From Conchocele bisecta (taxonomy: Eukaryota; Mollusca; Bivalvia; Lucinida; Thyasiridae), in NCBI GenBank assembly GCA_029237695.1, contig CM055274.1:22309505-22373504 (forward strand): a stretch of DNA of 64,000 nt, written 5' to 3'. A program made the translations under genes and the position numbers. A model generated the notes under the pieces. It made no database searches. It was not told the origin of the DNA and saw only the letters and a program-made list of their open reading frames with translations. Positions 21,109-32,634 of this stretch are shown here, in pieces. The first letter of the stretch is position 1, and each line of letters opens with the position of its first letter.

Positions 21109-21725
21109 CGTGACACCATGCTTGTACACATGCTTGCACACACTTGCACACATGCTGCTTGCACACAACACATGCTTGTACACATGCTTGCACACACACA
21201 CATGCTTGCACACACACACATGCTTGTACACATGCTTGCACACACACACATGCTTGCACACACACACATGCTTGTACACATGCTTGCACAATTTATAAGT
21301 TATATATTTAACTACATTGTATATATATGCAATTAACCCAATAACCGTCATTCCGCCAACTATAAACACTATTTCTCTATCTTTTTTACTTTGTGATGGT
21401 TTGTAAAAATCACTCAATACTGGCTCTCTGTCAAATGCTTGTAATCGTTGTGCACCTGTCACCGTAGCAGTAACTGTATTATATTCGCGTATAGCATGAT
21501 TTTGTTTTCTGATTTCATTATTAATCCAGTATAATCTCTCTGTTCTGTTTCTACCCATTGAGCTTGTGCTTTTTACAATTGCTCTACGGCCTCGTCATGT
21601 CTTTTAAGTTCTTTATTTGCCGAATTACTACCCAATAAACTAAAAAAGAAATTACTACCTGTAAATACTAATGCATTAACCAAAGCGCCACCAACCATCA
21701 GCCATAGCTATTCCCGCCATTTTTT
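20983..21725 (-). pseudogene. Remnant of a Polinton-associated membrane protein
   Basis: The minus strand from about 21725 to 21300 encodes, with one stop (about 21566) and one frameshift (about 21535), a peptide with GGALVNALVFTGSNF near the start. It continues with IRKQNHAIREYNTVTATV, then a proline/acidic LSDFYKPSQ motif and a terminal hydrophobic helix (IVFIVGGMTVIGLIAYIY). As far as I recall, a protein with this arrangement is common in invertebrate Polintons; I cannot verify it here. It runs on into a CA-rich minisatellite. No other Polinton gene is beside it. Confidence 0.5.
21110..21292. repeat. CA-rich minisatellite (CATGCTTGCACACA)
   Basis: Alternating ACATGCTTGCACACACACAC and ACATGCTTGTACACATGCTT units. 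The repetitive Cys/His ORFs in this stretch are low-complexity artefacts. Confidence 0.9.
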
Positions 21726-21734
21726 TTTAAATTA

Positions 21735-23635
21735 TACAGTTATTCCATCCGACCCAGGGCTCTTATTGTTTTTCATTTCTTTTAAGGCATTATAACATTC
21801 AGCTTCTGTCAATATACCTTCACATTTACGTTTCTCCTCATCATTTAACTTATTATAATCATTTGGGAAAAAATTAATATCAGAATCTGTACATTCTTTT
21901 TGCTTATATAGTTTTTCATAATAATGTTTTTATTCTAGTAGAATTTGTTCCTTGTCTGTAACAAGTTTTCCATTTACAGTTAGCTGTGAAATAATTTTTC
22001 TTTCAAATTTTATTTTGTCAAGCTCCGCAAAAGAATTTGTATTCTTTTCTCCAGCCTCCACCCAATTTACTTTCGATCGAAAAATAATACTTTCTGCTTG
22101 TCTTTTGTAAATTTCTTCGAGACGGCTTTTACAATTATTTAATTCATTGATTGCTTCAGGTGTTTGAATATTGTCATTACTTAATAGAGTCAATTTGCTG
22201 CTGTAATTTATTTTCGTCTGTTTAATCTTTTCTAATACGTTTTGTAGTATATTTGATAGTTTCATTTCTGATTGTTCCTTTAATTAACTCCCATAAAGTG
22301 TTAGGGTTTGCTTCATGGTTAATGTTGGCAATTTCCGCTATATTGTTTTTAATAATTGTTTTATAATCATTTTCGAAAAGAATTGAATTATTCAATTTAA
22401 AATATCCTGGGCCTCTAGGCTGATCATTGATATTTATCATGATTTGTACCAATGAATGATCTGTTTTTATACTACATTTTATTTCACTTTTAGAAACAGT
22501 ATTCGCCAAATTGTCCGATAGTAAACAAGAGGGCCATGATGGCCCTAATTCGCTCACGATGAACACCAGAGGAGAATGTGACATTGAGTTCATGTGTTTT
22601 AAAAAAATTGTGCTATTTTTAGATGGCGGTCATCTTGGATTAAGCGATGACTCTCATTTTACCAAATCTGAAAATGCTTCACCCAAGGATCTTAACTTCC
22701 TATGAAGTTTGGCCAGCATCGGCCATGTGGTTCCTGAGAAAAAGATGTTCAAAATATTGAATAAATGGACCTTTTGGTGGCAATCATGGATGACATAATC
22801 ATCCGATTCCGACAAATATTGCACCAGAGCAATCGCCTCATCGATACCTTCAATTTGGTATATGACATGAGCATATTCGGTCAAAAAAAAAATTGACCCC
22901 AATTTGACCCCACGGGCCACGCCCATTTTTTACCCCGGGGTCACCATTTTCACAACTTTGAAAGAGCATTGTAAATCTATGATTCCTACCAAGCTTAGTC
23001 GAAATCCGGCCAGCGGTTCATGAAAAGAATTTTTTTTAAGAATTTATGCTATTTTTAGATGGCGGCCATCTTGGATCAGCGATGACCTCCATTTTAACAA
23101 ATCTAAAAAAGCTTCACCCATGGACCATAACTTTTAAGTTTGGCTACCATGGGCCAAGCGGTTCATGTGAAGAAGAATTTTGAAATTGCTAATAAAAGAA
23201 CGACCTTTTGACATTTCGGCGGCCATCTTGGATGACATAACCATCCGATTTCGACAAAAAATGCACCAGAGTGATCGCCTCGTTGATACCTTCAATTTGA
23301 TATATGACATGACCATATTCGGTCAAAAATAAAATTTGACCACAATTTGACCCCACGGGCGACACCCATTTTTGACCCCGGGGTCACCATTTTAACAACT
23401 TTGAAAGAGCATTGTACATCGATCATTCCTACCAAGTTTTGTCGAAATCCAGTTGGCGGTTCATGAGAAGAAGATTTTTGAAGAATTTATGCTATTTTTA
23501 GACGGCGGCCATCTTGGATTAGCGATGACCTCCATTTTAACAATTTTGTAATCCCCCTACCTAAGGACCATGACCATGAAGTTACGTGACCATAGGCCCA
23601 ATGGTTACCGAGAAGAAGACGTTTGAACATGTTCA

Positions 23636-23669
<34 letters not shown>

Positions 23670-24363
23670 CGACGGACGACGACGGACGACGACGGACGAC
23701 GGACACATTGCGGTAACAATAGCTCACATGAGCTTCGCTCAGGTGAGCTAAAAATAACCTAGTCTACATAGGATAGGTGGTCTAGAATTAGAATTCCATG
23801 TATATTTTTTTGTGTTCCGTGTTTTTGCCTCCATATATCAGTAAAATCATATTTTTCTATAATATTTAACATCATTTCTCTATTCTGTTTGTACTTTGTA
23901 ACCCACCTCTTTTATCCAAATCAAAATTTAGGACAACATTGAAATCACCACCTATAATAATTCGCGAATTTTTCATTTTCGGAAATAAAATCTTCTAGTT
24001 TTTTAAAAATTGTTTTATCTTCGATATTTGGCCCATATACATTGATAAGCAGAATCTGTTTATTGTTTATATCAATTTCAATTGCCTAAATTCTACCGGG
24101 AATTATTTCTGTGTATTTGAGAACATTATATGTTAAATTAGAATTAAACAGAGTACAGACTCCTTCAGAGTTGCTTGACTTTCCACTAAAGAATCCTTCT
24201 GCCCCCAGTCAGTTTCCCACTCCTTTTCTATTTTTATTACTGAATGAGTTTCCTGCAAAAAACATATCGCGTAATTGTTATCCTTGAGCCACTGGAATAT
24301 TTGAGTCCGTTTTAACTTAGATCCTAGTCCTCGGACGTTTAAAGTGCATATGTTAGTTGCCAT
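21735..24363 (-). mobile_element. L1-like LINE remnant with nested insertion
   Basis: 24363-23760 encodes an APE-type endonuclease start (TLNVRGLGSKLKR, then CFLQETHS). 22520-21735 encodes the continuing ORF2 region between endonuclease and RT (GEKNTNSFAELDK, YFKLNNSILFENDY), with several frameshifts. The two halves are separated by a 1.2-kb repeat at 22521-23752. No intact ORF remains. Confidence 0.8.
22521..23752. mobile_element. Repeat element with GGGCCATGATGGCCC and GCTCAGGTGAGC ends
   Basis: The left boundary has a GGGCCATGATGGCCC hairpin and the right boundary GAGCTTCGCTCAGGTGAGCT. The body repeats a block of about 440 bp (ATGGCGGCCATCTTGGAT, GGTCAAAAAT..TTGACCCC) about three times and ends in a (GAC)n tract at 23636-23702. 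It interrupts the LINE. ORFs inside are not genes. Confidence 0.75.
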
Positions 24364-25024
24364 GGAGAGTTAGGGTGAAATGATAAATGCATACCCTGTA
24401 CGTAGCTGATAAAATGTCTACTGATATTGCATCGTGTTGCTCAAAAGAAGGAGGATGGAGGTAAGACCAGAGATAGGTGATTAGAACAAAGTAAGTTAAG
24501 GTTATCATAAATACCCTCATTTTACAGGGAGATGTTGCGATTCTACTTGATTATATGAAGTATGGAGTACAGGGTTAAACGTGCAGAATGTATTTATCAT
24601 GTAAGATATTTGTCCACAATGAAGGAAGAAAATCTTATAAAAATGGCTATATGGTGGACAATGCTTACCACAATATGGCTCTGCGAACGGTAACTCCTGT
24701 AATCCACTACCACACCGTCCGTGGCAATGGATGGTACGGGAGTAGACCCCAAGAGTCACCGCCCACAACCACTCGAGATCTTCCCTCATTTTACAGGGAG
24801 ATGTTGCGATTCTACTTGATTATATGAAGTACCACTACCACTACCGCACCGCACATTGTGTCTTAAATATATTCCGGCTTGATTATTATATGGCGTTCGG
24901 CACATTATGCGTTTACATACATAGAAATAGGTTTAGATAAATTATAAAAACAATTCACCACTGACAAATTCATATAAATACAATATGGCCGCCAAATATG
25001 CACCCAGACGTGCAGTAAATGTGT

Positions 25025-25303
25025 GTGGAATAACAATAATATTTTCGACAGATTGTAAAGTATGATATTGCACATCAAAAATCAAATAGATACTAAATAG
25101 TAATGTCCGTTAACATTTTAGGGAAACATGGTTATCGCCGCTGACATCAGCGCGTACATTTACGTCTGATATAAAATGTATAATAATGCCAATCAATACG
25201 TAGGGTAATGGTGAATGAGTGTTTATTTTGCCAGAAAATGTCCCAGTTGATGTCTCTGATATTAAGAACAGTTTGTGCCGACTGAGTGGGTATGTACCTT
25301 ACA
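25025..25303. mobile_element. MITE, family 'AAAGGTACATGCCCACTCA' (half copy)
   Basis: Ends GAGTGGGTATGTACCTT about 15 bp from the splice donor of the exon at 25318-25533. Confidence 0.7.
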
Positions 25304-25317
25304 CACCCATACTGTAC

Positions 25318-25533
25318 CTGTGTTTGTCATCCGCCTCTCTTAGCTTCGCCTTCGCCGCCACAAGATCCTCCTTTAAATCTGTGACCTTGACCCGGAGTCC
25401 CTCGGCCTCGCTTCGCAACTTGTTACGGTCTTGCCTGATAAGGTCAAGGTCGAGGTTCAGTTTATTGGCCTTCTCTCGCTGGTCGTCCGCTTCTTTCTTC
25501 AGCTGTAGGTGAACCTCGTTCACATGATCACGT
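25318..25533 (-). CDS. Exon 1 of those visible, coiled coil (72 codons)
   Basis: 216 bp with acceptor TTTATTTCAG and donor GTACAGTATGG. It encodes a long, uninterrupted charged helix beginning RDHVNEVHLQLKKE. There is no Met start with good context and the phase demands an upstream exon, so this is internal. A MITE ends about 15 bp past the donor. Confidence 0.87.
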
Positions 25534-25576
25534 CTGAAATAAATATTACCATATTGGTTATATGGTTGTGTCCACG

Positions 25577-26935
25577 GGCCTAGGACCCAATAAATGGCTT
25601 ATTTGTAAACCGTTACCCCACCCACCAATGTCCGTACACTATACAGTATAGGCTATACTGTATAGTGTACGGAAATGGGTGGGTGGGAAAAGATATACTG
25701 TATAGTGTATGGAAATTGGTGGTTGGGAATGGCTATACTGTATAGTGTACAGAAATTGGTGGGTGGGAAAGTCTATACTGTATAGTGGACGGAAATTGGT
25801 GGGTGGGAAAGGCTATACTGTATAGTGTACGGAAAATGATGTGTGGGAAACGCTATACTGTATAGTGTACGGAAAATGGTGGGTGAGAAAGTCTATACTG
25901 TATATGTACGGAAAAATGATGGTGGGAAACGGGTATATGTTATAGTGGACGGAAAATGATGTGTGGGAAACGCTATACTGTATAGTGTACGGAAAATGGT
26001 GGGTGGTAAAGTCTATACTGTATAGTGTACGGAAATGTGTGGGTGGGAAAGGCTATACTGTATAGTGTACGGAAAATGATGTGGGGAAACGCGGATACGT
26101 ATAGTGAGATGGTAGAGGTGGTAAACGGTTAAAGGTCTATACTGTATGTGTACGGTATATGTACGATGGTGTGTGGGAAAAAGGGCTATAAACGTATTGT
26201 GTACGGAAAAATTGGTGGGTGGAAAAAGTCCATACTGAATAGTAACGGAAATTGTGGGTGGGAAAGTATACTGGTATTGTGTACGAAATTGTGGGTGGGA
26301 AAGCTATACTGTATAGTGTACCGAAAATTGGAGGGTGTAAAGTCTATACTGATAGTGTGGACTGAAAAATTATGTGTGGGAACAAAGCTATCATACTGTC
26401 TAAAATGGTGAGTGTAAAGTCCTATACGAATAAAAGTGTACGGAAAATGTGGGTGGGGGTGGGAAAGGTCTTGCATAACTGTATAGTGTACTGACTTGGT
26501 GAGGTTTGGGAAAGTGATACATAAAGTGTACGGAAATTGGTTCGGTTTGGGAAAGGGTATACTGTATAGTGTACGGAAATGTGGGTTGGGTGGGAAAGGT
26601 CTATACTGTATAGTGTACGGAAATGTGTTGGGTGGGAAAGGCCTAAATCTGTAAAGTGACGAAATAAAGGTGGGTGGGAAAGGTAAATACGTATAGTGGT
26701 ACGGAAATTAGTCGGGTGGGAAAGGCTATACTGGGAAAGTAGTGTACGGAAATTGGGTGGGTGGGAAAGGCTTTAAATGTAATACAGTATAGTGTACGGA
26801 AATTGGTGGGTGGGAAAGGCTATACTGTATAGTGTACGGAAATTGGTGGGTGGGAAAGGCTATACTGTATAGTGTAGGGAAATTGGTGGGTGTGGTAACG
26901 TTTTTCAAATGAGCCATTTATCGGGTCCTATGTCC
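25577..26935. repeat. 40-bp satellite enclosed by MITE inverted ends
   Basis: About 30 units of the type GGCTATACTGTATAGTGTAC followed by GGAAATTGGTGGGTGGGAAA. The array is framed by CCTAGGACCCAATAAATGGC on the left and the inverse (GAGCCATTTATCGGGTCCTA) on the right. Units are clean at both edges and ragged with many small indels between about 26,080 and 26,780. Confidence 0.9.
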
Positions 26936-27137
26936 GAGTTCTCCAGTCACAGCCACATATAGGCATGTGAACGTGGCTGGTAAACAGGTAAGATCTCGGA
27001 TCTAAGACCTGGGTCGAATATGTTTGTTTTGAATGGGTCATTTCAAACAGCCAGGTCCCAGAACTGAGTTTCTCACATGTGACCTCTCCCCCTGCAATCG
27101 CCAACCCCGCATCCGCCCACCACACAGCCAAACATAT

Positions 27138-27358
27138 AATTTGAGACACGCAATGTGATTGTGTACCTTCGGACATTTGCGTAATTTCATGAAATACCTT
27201 CACAACATTTACGATATTTTCCGTAAACGACATCAAAAGATGACGAAATTTCATAACAAATGCGGAATAATACTATTTCGCATTTGCTATGAAAATGTCG
27301 TCATCTTTCGACGTCATTCACTGGGTACAAAATCGCACATGGCGTGTCTCATATGTGA
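27138..27358. mobile_element. Foldback MITE, family 'GAGACACGCCATG' (copy 2)
   Basis: TTGAGACACGCAATGTGATT inverted against CACATGGCGTGTCTCATATG. The centre is GCGGAATAATACTATTTCGC. Confidence 0.8.
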
Positions 27359-27499
27359 CTAGCAGTTCACTATCTGTGTGACGGGTTAGAGGATGAGTCC
27401 ACGATCCCATGTTTCTCATCGTTTCATTTCTTTTTTCCCCATTTTTTAATAATTATTCATTTCACAACGATCAAAAACAAGCGCGAGAGCACTTATATA

Positions 27500-27862
27500 T
27501 ATATAATTCCAACACAAAAATAGTTACACAATTCCCTAACATTTGATTGGCCCGTAGCAAGTCTGTCCAAAATTTATATCCCAGTAAACTCCCACGCCGA
27601 ACTACTTTACGTAACCGTGAGGCGCAGTTAAAATAATTCTTAAGAAAACGGAAAATAAACACATTTTCTTGATGAATTTCTTTCAAATGCTGGAATTATA
27701 AGGAATGAATGGCCTTTTTGTGGAATTGATCGGGGATATAAACTTGGAAAAGTCGCGGGAATACTGGACGAGGCCTTCCGGCCTTCGTCCAGTATTCCCG
27801 CGACTTTTCAAAGTTTATACCCCGATAAATTCCACAAAAAGGCCATTCATTCCTATAATGCG
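27500..27862. mobile_element. Composite foldback 'GGAATGAATGGCC' plus tail (copy 2, inverted)
   Basis: Same composite in the opposite orientation. A tail-only copy is at about 14956-15168. Confidence 0.75.
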
Positions 27863-27944
27863 TTCTTTGACACAGATCTATAGGGGCGTCAGGGTGATCT
27901 TGAATGTTTCCTTTCTGATCTGGGACTTGAACAGTGAGCCATAC

Positions 27945-28610
27945 AGTGGAACCTCTCTAAACCGGACACCAAGAAAACATATGTGATCTTATTTTTGATG
28001 AGTTTCTTGATGATTTATCTCAGATATTAATGTATGTTCATGATTGCAAAGCACTCCAATACATTTCAGAATGGTCATATGCCTGATTTACAGTGGAACA
28101 TCTCTAAACCGGACACCCATTGGGGACCTCCCAGATCATAGTTTTGATGATTTTCTTAGTCATTTATCTCAGGTGATAATGTCTGTTCGTGATCGCATAG
28201 CACACAACTATGTCTCAGAATGGTTAAATGCCTGATTTACAGTGGAACATCTCTAAACCGGACACCCTGGGGACCTCCCAGATCATAGCTTTGATGATTT
28301 TCTTAGTCATTTATCTCAGGTGATAATGTCTGTTCGTGATCGCATAGCACACAGCTATGTCTCAGAATGGTTAAATGCCTGATTTACAGTGGAACATCTC
28401 TAAACCGGACACCCTGGGGACCTCCCAGATCATAGCTTTGATGATTTTCTTAGTCATTTATCTCAGGTGATAATGTCTGTTCGTGATCGCATAGCACACA
28501 GCTATGTCTCAGAATGGTTAAATGTCTGATTTACAGTGGAACATCTCTAAACCGGACACCCTGGGGACCTCCCTCCCAGGGTGTCCGGATTAGCGAGGTT
28601 TCACTGTACA
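27945..28610. repeat. Tandem array of about 148-bp pogo-type MITE units
   Basis: ACAGTGGAACATCTCTAAAC recurs at 28090, 28239, 28386 and 28533, each followed by the same internal block (TTATCTCAGGTGATAATGTC, GATCGCATAGCACACA). The array ends in a terminal hairpin at 28533-28610, so it is one element whose body was tandemly amplified. Confidence 0.85.
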
Positions 28611-28760
28611 TATTTTCCACTAGTATACATCTACCACATAACGAGTATTTACATGGTAATGTAACTCCTTTCTGAAACCAATGTTATCGCAAATACAGTA
28701 TTATACGTTGCGTTGTTTTTAGGATGTGTAAGGGTTATGTCAGCCTGAGACCACAATTAC

Positions 28761-28784
28761 CTAGCTTGCTCAGTGATTGGATCT
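28761..28784 (-). CDS. Possible 24-bp upstream microexon
   Basis: TTATAG acceptor and CTAG|GTAATT donor frame 24 bases. They encode DPITEQA(R) in exactly the phase required by the exon at 25,533. The polypyrimidine tract is weak and a 24-bp exon can arise by chance, so this is only a candidate link to the missing 5' part of the gene. Confidence 0.2.
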
Positions 28785-28849
28785 CTATAAGATAGCAATA
28801 TTTCGTTCCAATCATATTACACTGTCTGTATACCCGAATTGATCATAAA

Positions 28850-29098
28850 TTAATAAAATTTGAACCCGAAATCCCGCTATATCGGTTTATGCAAAAAGTG
28901 CAGATCCAGATGAGCCGGCTCGTAACGAGCCGTCTCATCAGGATCTGCACTTTTTGCAAGTAATTTTCATATTTCTTTGAACAAAAACACCCCCTTTTCA
29001 TAAATGGACGAATCTGAAAATCATTTTGTGACCATTGGATTGGTCGGAACATTAGCATATCACAGTCCATTCCAGTTCCTTAGGGTTGAAAGGGTTAA
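28850..29098. mobile_element. TTAA-flanked piggyBac-type MITE (copy 4)
   Basis: Core AGCCGGCTCGTAACGAGCCG and right end GGTTGAAAGGGTTAA are present. The left end is eroded (TTAATAAAATTTGAA). Confidence 0.72.
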
Positions 29099-29169
29099 CA
29101 AAATATGTTTATGACAAATATATATACATCGACCGATAGATGAACATTGACTGCATACAAAAGGAAATA

Positions 29170-29393
29170 CGGTGGAACCTCTCTAAACCGGACACCAATA
29201 AAACACATGTGATCATAGTTTTGATGATTTTCGTAGTCATTTATCTCAGGTGATAATGTCTGTTCGTGATCGCATAGCACACAGCTATGTCTCAGAATGA
29301 TTAAATGCCTGATTTACAGTGGAACATTTCTAAACCGGACACCCTGTGGACCTCCCAAGGGTGTCCGGTTTAGAGAAGAGGTTCCACTGTACA
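29170..29393. mobile_element. pogo-type MITE, single full unit
   Basis: GGTGGAACCTCTCTAAACCG start, internal block as in the 28-kb array, and terminal hairpin ending GAGGTTCCACTGTA. Confidence 0.75.
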
Positions 29394-29944
29394 TTTAAAA
29401 AGAAGACAAATTGTAAAATAGTCAGTCAGACGTTTGTCTCCGATGGTGGTCTGCCCAGCTGTTTGTCTCTTCTGTCACTAGGTGTCATAATTATAAAGTA
29501 CGTATTTTGTCTTATTCTCATTAAATGGGCAAAATATGATACGCCGGAAGAAAATACGGCTTACAATTTATACGCAACCGCCTGCGTTTGCCAATCTTAT
29601 AAAAGTTTCTGAACAATATTGACAATGTCAACTCGCAATCAAGCAAAGCAGTTTGATTGGCTGAGCCTGAGCTGTAACACATCTCACGCTCAGCCGATCA
29701 AACTGCTTTTACTTCAGGCACAGTATTCAAGTATTTTGAAATAAAGAAAATACAAAAATATTGGCAAGATTAGCGCAGACGGAAGTGTTTTAAGCACGGT
29801 TTCCACTAAAAGAGACGAGTGTTTCAAATTACTGAGCTGACATGGAAACTTTGGAGGACGTCCTAAATAAAACATGTATTGTATGAGCTACCATGTATAG
29901 TACCAACATAACATAATGTAGTCAACTCTAAACCCAATATTTAA

Positions 29945-30180
29945 GAGTGGAATTGTAGCCGAGAGGTTAAGACCGGTCGCCCGGTCACTCCGGTCGCCCG
30001 GGTTCGATCCTCGATCCATGCACTGGAGTTTATGAAATACAATTGTATTTCCCACTCTACCAGCTGGTTCTACCCAGGTGTGCATTATACATGTAGCGGC
30101 TTAATCAGCGGGTATTCAAGACCTACGAACCAATTGGGGCCCTTAACCCGAGTAACAAACACTGACCGGCCTGTATTGTG
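29945..30180 (+). mobile_element. tRNA-derived SINE-like sequence
   Basis: A-box-like TAGCCGAGAGG at 29956 and B-box GGGTTCGATCC at 30000 are spaced as in a tRNA. The anticodon and acceptor stems do not fold cleanly, so this is a SINE head rather than a working tRNA gene. The body continues to about 30180. Confidence 0.55.
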
Positions 30181-30536
30181 GTGGCAAAACGATCCACTCA
30201 ATTAAAATTGCTACTTATTTTCATATTATGCATTTTGTTTGGACAGAGATTTACAGTCTGTAGTATATTATTTCTGATACGTTTACTGAACATTTTATCA
30301 ACCTTTATACAAAGGCTGAAACCGCACATATATAACGAACAAGAGTTTCGCGGTCCACATCACATTAATACAACTATCGAATTACACTGAATATCCCCAC
30401 ACAGCGTCTCAAATAGCACGGGCTCGTCCATGGCATAATCGGCCTTATGTATAACATACAGTTCATGTATTCTACATACAGTGTGTATTTATATATTACG
30501 TTGAACGGTGTCCAGTGTAACTGTGGAAAGAATAAG

Positions 30537-30790
30537 TACGAGACACGCCATGCGATTTTGTACTTTCGGACAGCTGCGTAATTTCATTAAATACGTTTAC
30601 AAATTTTACAATATTTTTCATAAAATAAAGTCAAAAGTTGATAAGATTTTCAGAGTACATGCGGAATATAATTCCGCATGTACTCTGAAAATTGCATCAA
30701 CTTTGGAAACTATCGTAAATTTTGTAACCGTATTTCATGAAATTACGTAGGTGTCCGAAGGTACAAAATCACTTGGCGTGTCACATATGC
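30537..30790. mobile_element. Foldback MITE, family 'GAGACACGCCATG' (copy 3)
   Basis: ACGAGACACGCCATGCGATT inverted against AAATCACTTGGCGTGTCACA, with the central palindrome ATGCGGAATATAATTCCGCA. Confidence 0.8.
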
Positions 30791-30836
30791 TGAATGTTTC
30801 GCTAACATTCGGCAGTATTTACGGAAATCATCACCA

Positions 30837-31079
30837 GGGGGCCGTTTCACTAAACTTCTTACGACTAAAATGTTCGTAAGCGCAAATTTAGAATCGTCTG
30901 TAAATTTCAATTGATGGATTTACATTTATTGAGCATAGGCTGCATATGCAGCCTATGCTCAATAAATGTAAATCCAACAATTATTTACAGGAAAACATTG
31001 TTAATGTGAAATTTACAGACTATCATAATTTTGCACTTACGAACATTTTAGTCGTAGGAAGTTTAGTGAAACGGGCCCC
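30837..31079. mobile_element. 243-bp foldback MITE (copy 2)
   Basis: Almost base-for-base identical to the copy at 13737-13979, which suggests recent mobility. A 35-bp scrap of the centre is at about 38529-38563. Confidence 0.88.
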
Positions 31080-31910
31080 TGTTTCCAATATAGTTTCCAT
31101 CGTATGTAATGTTGGTGACAGTTTCACCCCAAACATGTACATGTAGGTATATTATAAATTAATACAATGCACGCCATCATGCAAATAGTGCGAGAATACA
31201 TGTACAGGTCATTCTCGTTATCTCGAATTCGAATGGACTGATGAAAATATATCGACATATCCGAACTTCGAGATAACAATTCGCCAAATTTCTCGAAAAA
31301 CAATCTGAACAAAATCGCTTCAGAAATGCCTCTTTACTATATTTCCGGGTTTTCATAAATCGCGGCTTGAGTTTATTCTAAGCTAGTTTCGTAATTAACC
31401 GACGATTTACTTATTGCTACACCGTTTAATTCATTTGTCTGTTAAAAGAGATTTGATATCAAATTAAGTTTAATTGATAAATTATGGTTTTAAGTCCACT
31501 GCTTTAACTGGTCATGCAACTTTAAACGCATTTTAGCGGCGGCGGTGTCTTTGGTTTCTATAGACGTGTGAAAACTTACCCGAGATAATCGCGCTGATTC
31601 AGACTTGGCGGCGCCGGGCGCTTAATTTTCGCATCGACATATCAGAATACAAATGTGAAGGAAACATACTATCGGGACTCGATTTCCATTTCGACTAAAC
31701 CGATATATCGACATATCCGATATCGAGTTACCAGGAGTAAAATATATGACATATATAGTGAATTCTGCCGGGACCTTGGACGTATATCGAGATAAGCAGG
31801 TATATCGAGATAAAAGATATCGAGATAACGAGATTCAGCTGTATATTGTATATGTCGTATATTGTACAAAGAAATAGTGCGAAATGTTGAAACAGGCTAG
31901 TATATATAGA

Positions 31911-32050
31911 GAATAGTAGGTTAGTGCCGTGAATGGGTAAAAATATATGGCTAGGCTCGGGAAACGGGATGGGCGAGGCTCTGCCGAGCACATCCCGTTT
32001 CCGTGCCGCGCCAGATATTTTTGCCATTCACGGCACTAACCTACTATTCT
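31911..32050. mobile_element. Foldback with GC-rich loop, family 'GCCGTGAATGGG' (copy 1)
   Basis: GAATAGTAGGTTAGTGCCGT inverted against ACGGCACTAACCTACTATTC. The loop is a GC-rich stretch with AAACGGGATG/CATCCCGTTT inverted inside. Confidence 0.8.
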
Positions 32051-32127
32051 ATTTATCCCGTCAACACCTACAAATGGCTTTAAAATGCAAAAACATAACC
32101 CCAGCTACCGCACATATTCATACGCAG

Positions 32128-32299
32128 TGATTAGGTCGTATTGACAGGATATCAAAAATGTTTCACGGCACCGTGCTTCACGGCACATACGCATTGTATT
32201 GACAGGATAAAACACATTATCCTGTCAACGCAGTGCCTATGTGCCGTGAAACACGGTGCCGTGAAACATATTTGATATCCTGTCAATACGACCTAATCA
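32128..32299. mobile_element. Foldback element with TGATTAGGTCGTATTGACAG ends
   Basis: TGATTAGGTCGTATTGACAG inverted against CTGTCAATACGACCTAATCA, with internal TTTCACGGCACCGTG palindromes. A partial copy follows the 60.8-kb foldback at about 60970-61045. Confidence 0.8.
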
Positions 32300-32607
32300 C
32301 AATTCATACGCGGTTACAAAGAAATGTCGAAACCACAGTGTTGGTCAGTGTCTGATTGATCAGACTGGTGAAAATGGGACTGTTCACAGTGTACGTGCGG
32401 GTTAAATTTCGAAAATAAAAACGTAATCGGCGGAAAATAAAATTGTTAAAATTAAGTTCATGCCATTTTCTGGATGCCAAAGCCATTTCCATTACGACCC
32501 TCAATTTCCAATTGTTCGCTCTCTTCCCATTCCGTGCGTCATTCAGACATGACTGAAATCATAATTATAAGTACGTCAGTAAGTATACTACGTCATTTAA
32601 AATAAAA

Positions 32608-32634
32608 ATGGCTGCTCCCAGTGATTCCAGTCAG
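32608..32634 (+). CDS. Candidate first coding exon (9 codons)
   Basis: AAAAATGGCTGCTCCC opens MAAPSDSSQ and runs straight into a consensus donor CAG|GTAAGG. CRE-like half-sites TACGTCA at 32572 and CTACGTCATTT at 32588 lie just upstream. No downstream exon could be assigned. Confidence 0.35.

Larger units (their letters stand above)
1..25533 (-). other. 3' portion of a coiled-coil protein gene (10 exons visible)
   Basis: Transcribed right to left. Exons run from 25,533 down to the left window edge, where the gene continues. Together they give 1,152 coding bases. Every complete exon is divisible by three and has the same phase, so any exon can be lost, skipped or duplicated without a frameshift. 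The predicted peptide is rich in E, K, Q, R and L with heptad-like spacing and no signal peptide or membrane segment, so a cytoplasmic coiled coil is likely. The 5' end was not found with confidence; upstream exons must lie beyond 25.5 kb. The final visible exon suggests a Mieap/SPATA18-like C-terminal domain (inference). Introns are almost entirely repeats. Confidence 0.85.

Noticed and set aside
21087..21336. Cys/His/Val repetitive ORFs
   Set aside because: Low-complexity CA-rich minisatellite read in several frames.
22511..23752. Coding regions within the GGGCCATGATGGCCC element
   Set aside because: ORFs are short, differ between the tandem blocks and end in a (GAC)n tract. The element is treated as non-coding.
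26148..26917. ORFs rich in Gly/Trp or His/Pro
   Set aside because: Frames across the 40-bp satellite, with no coding character outside the repeat.
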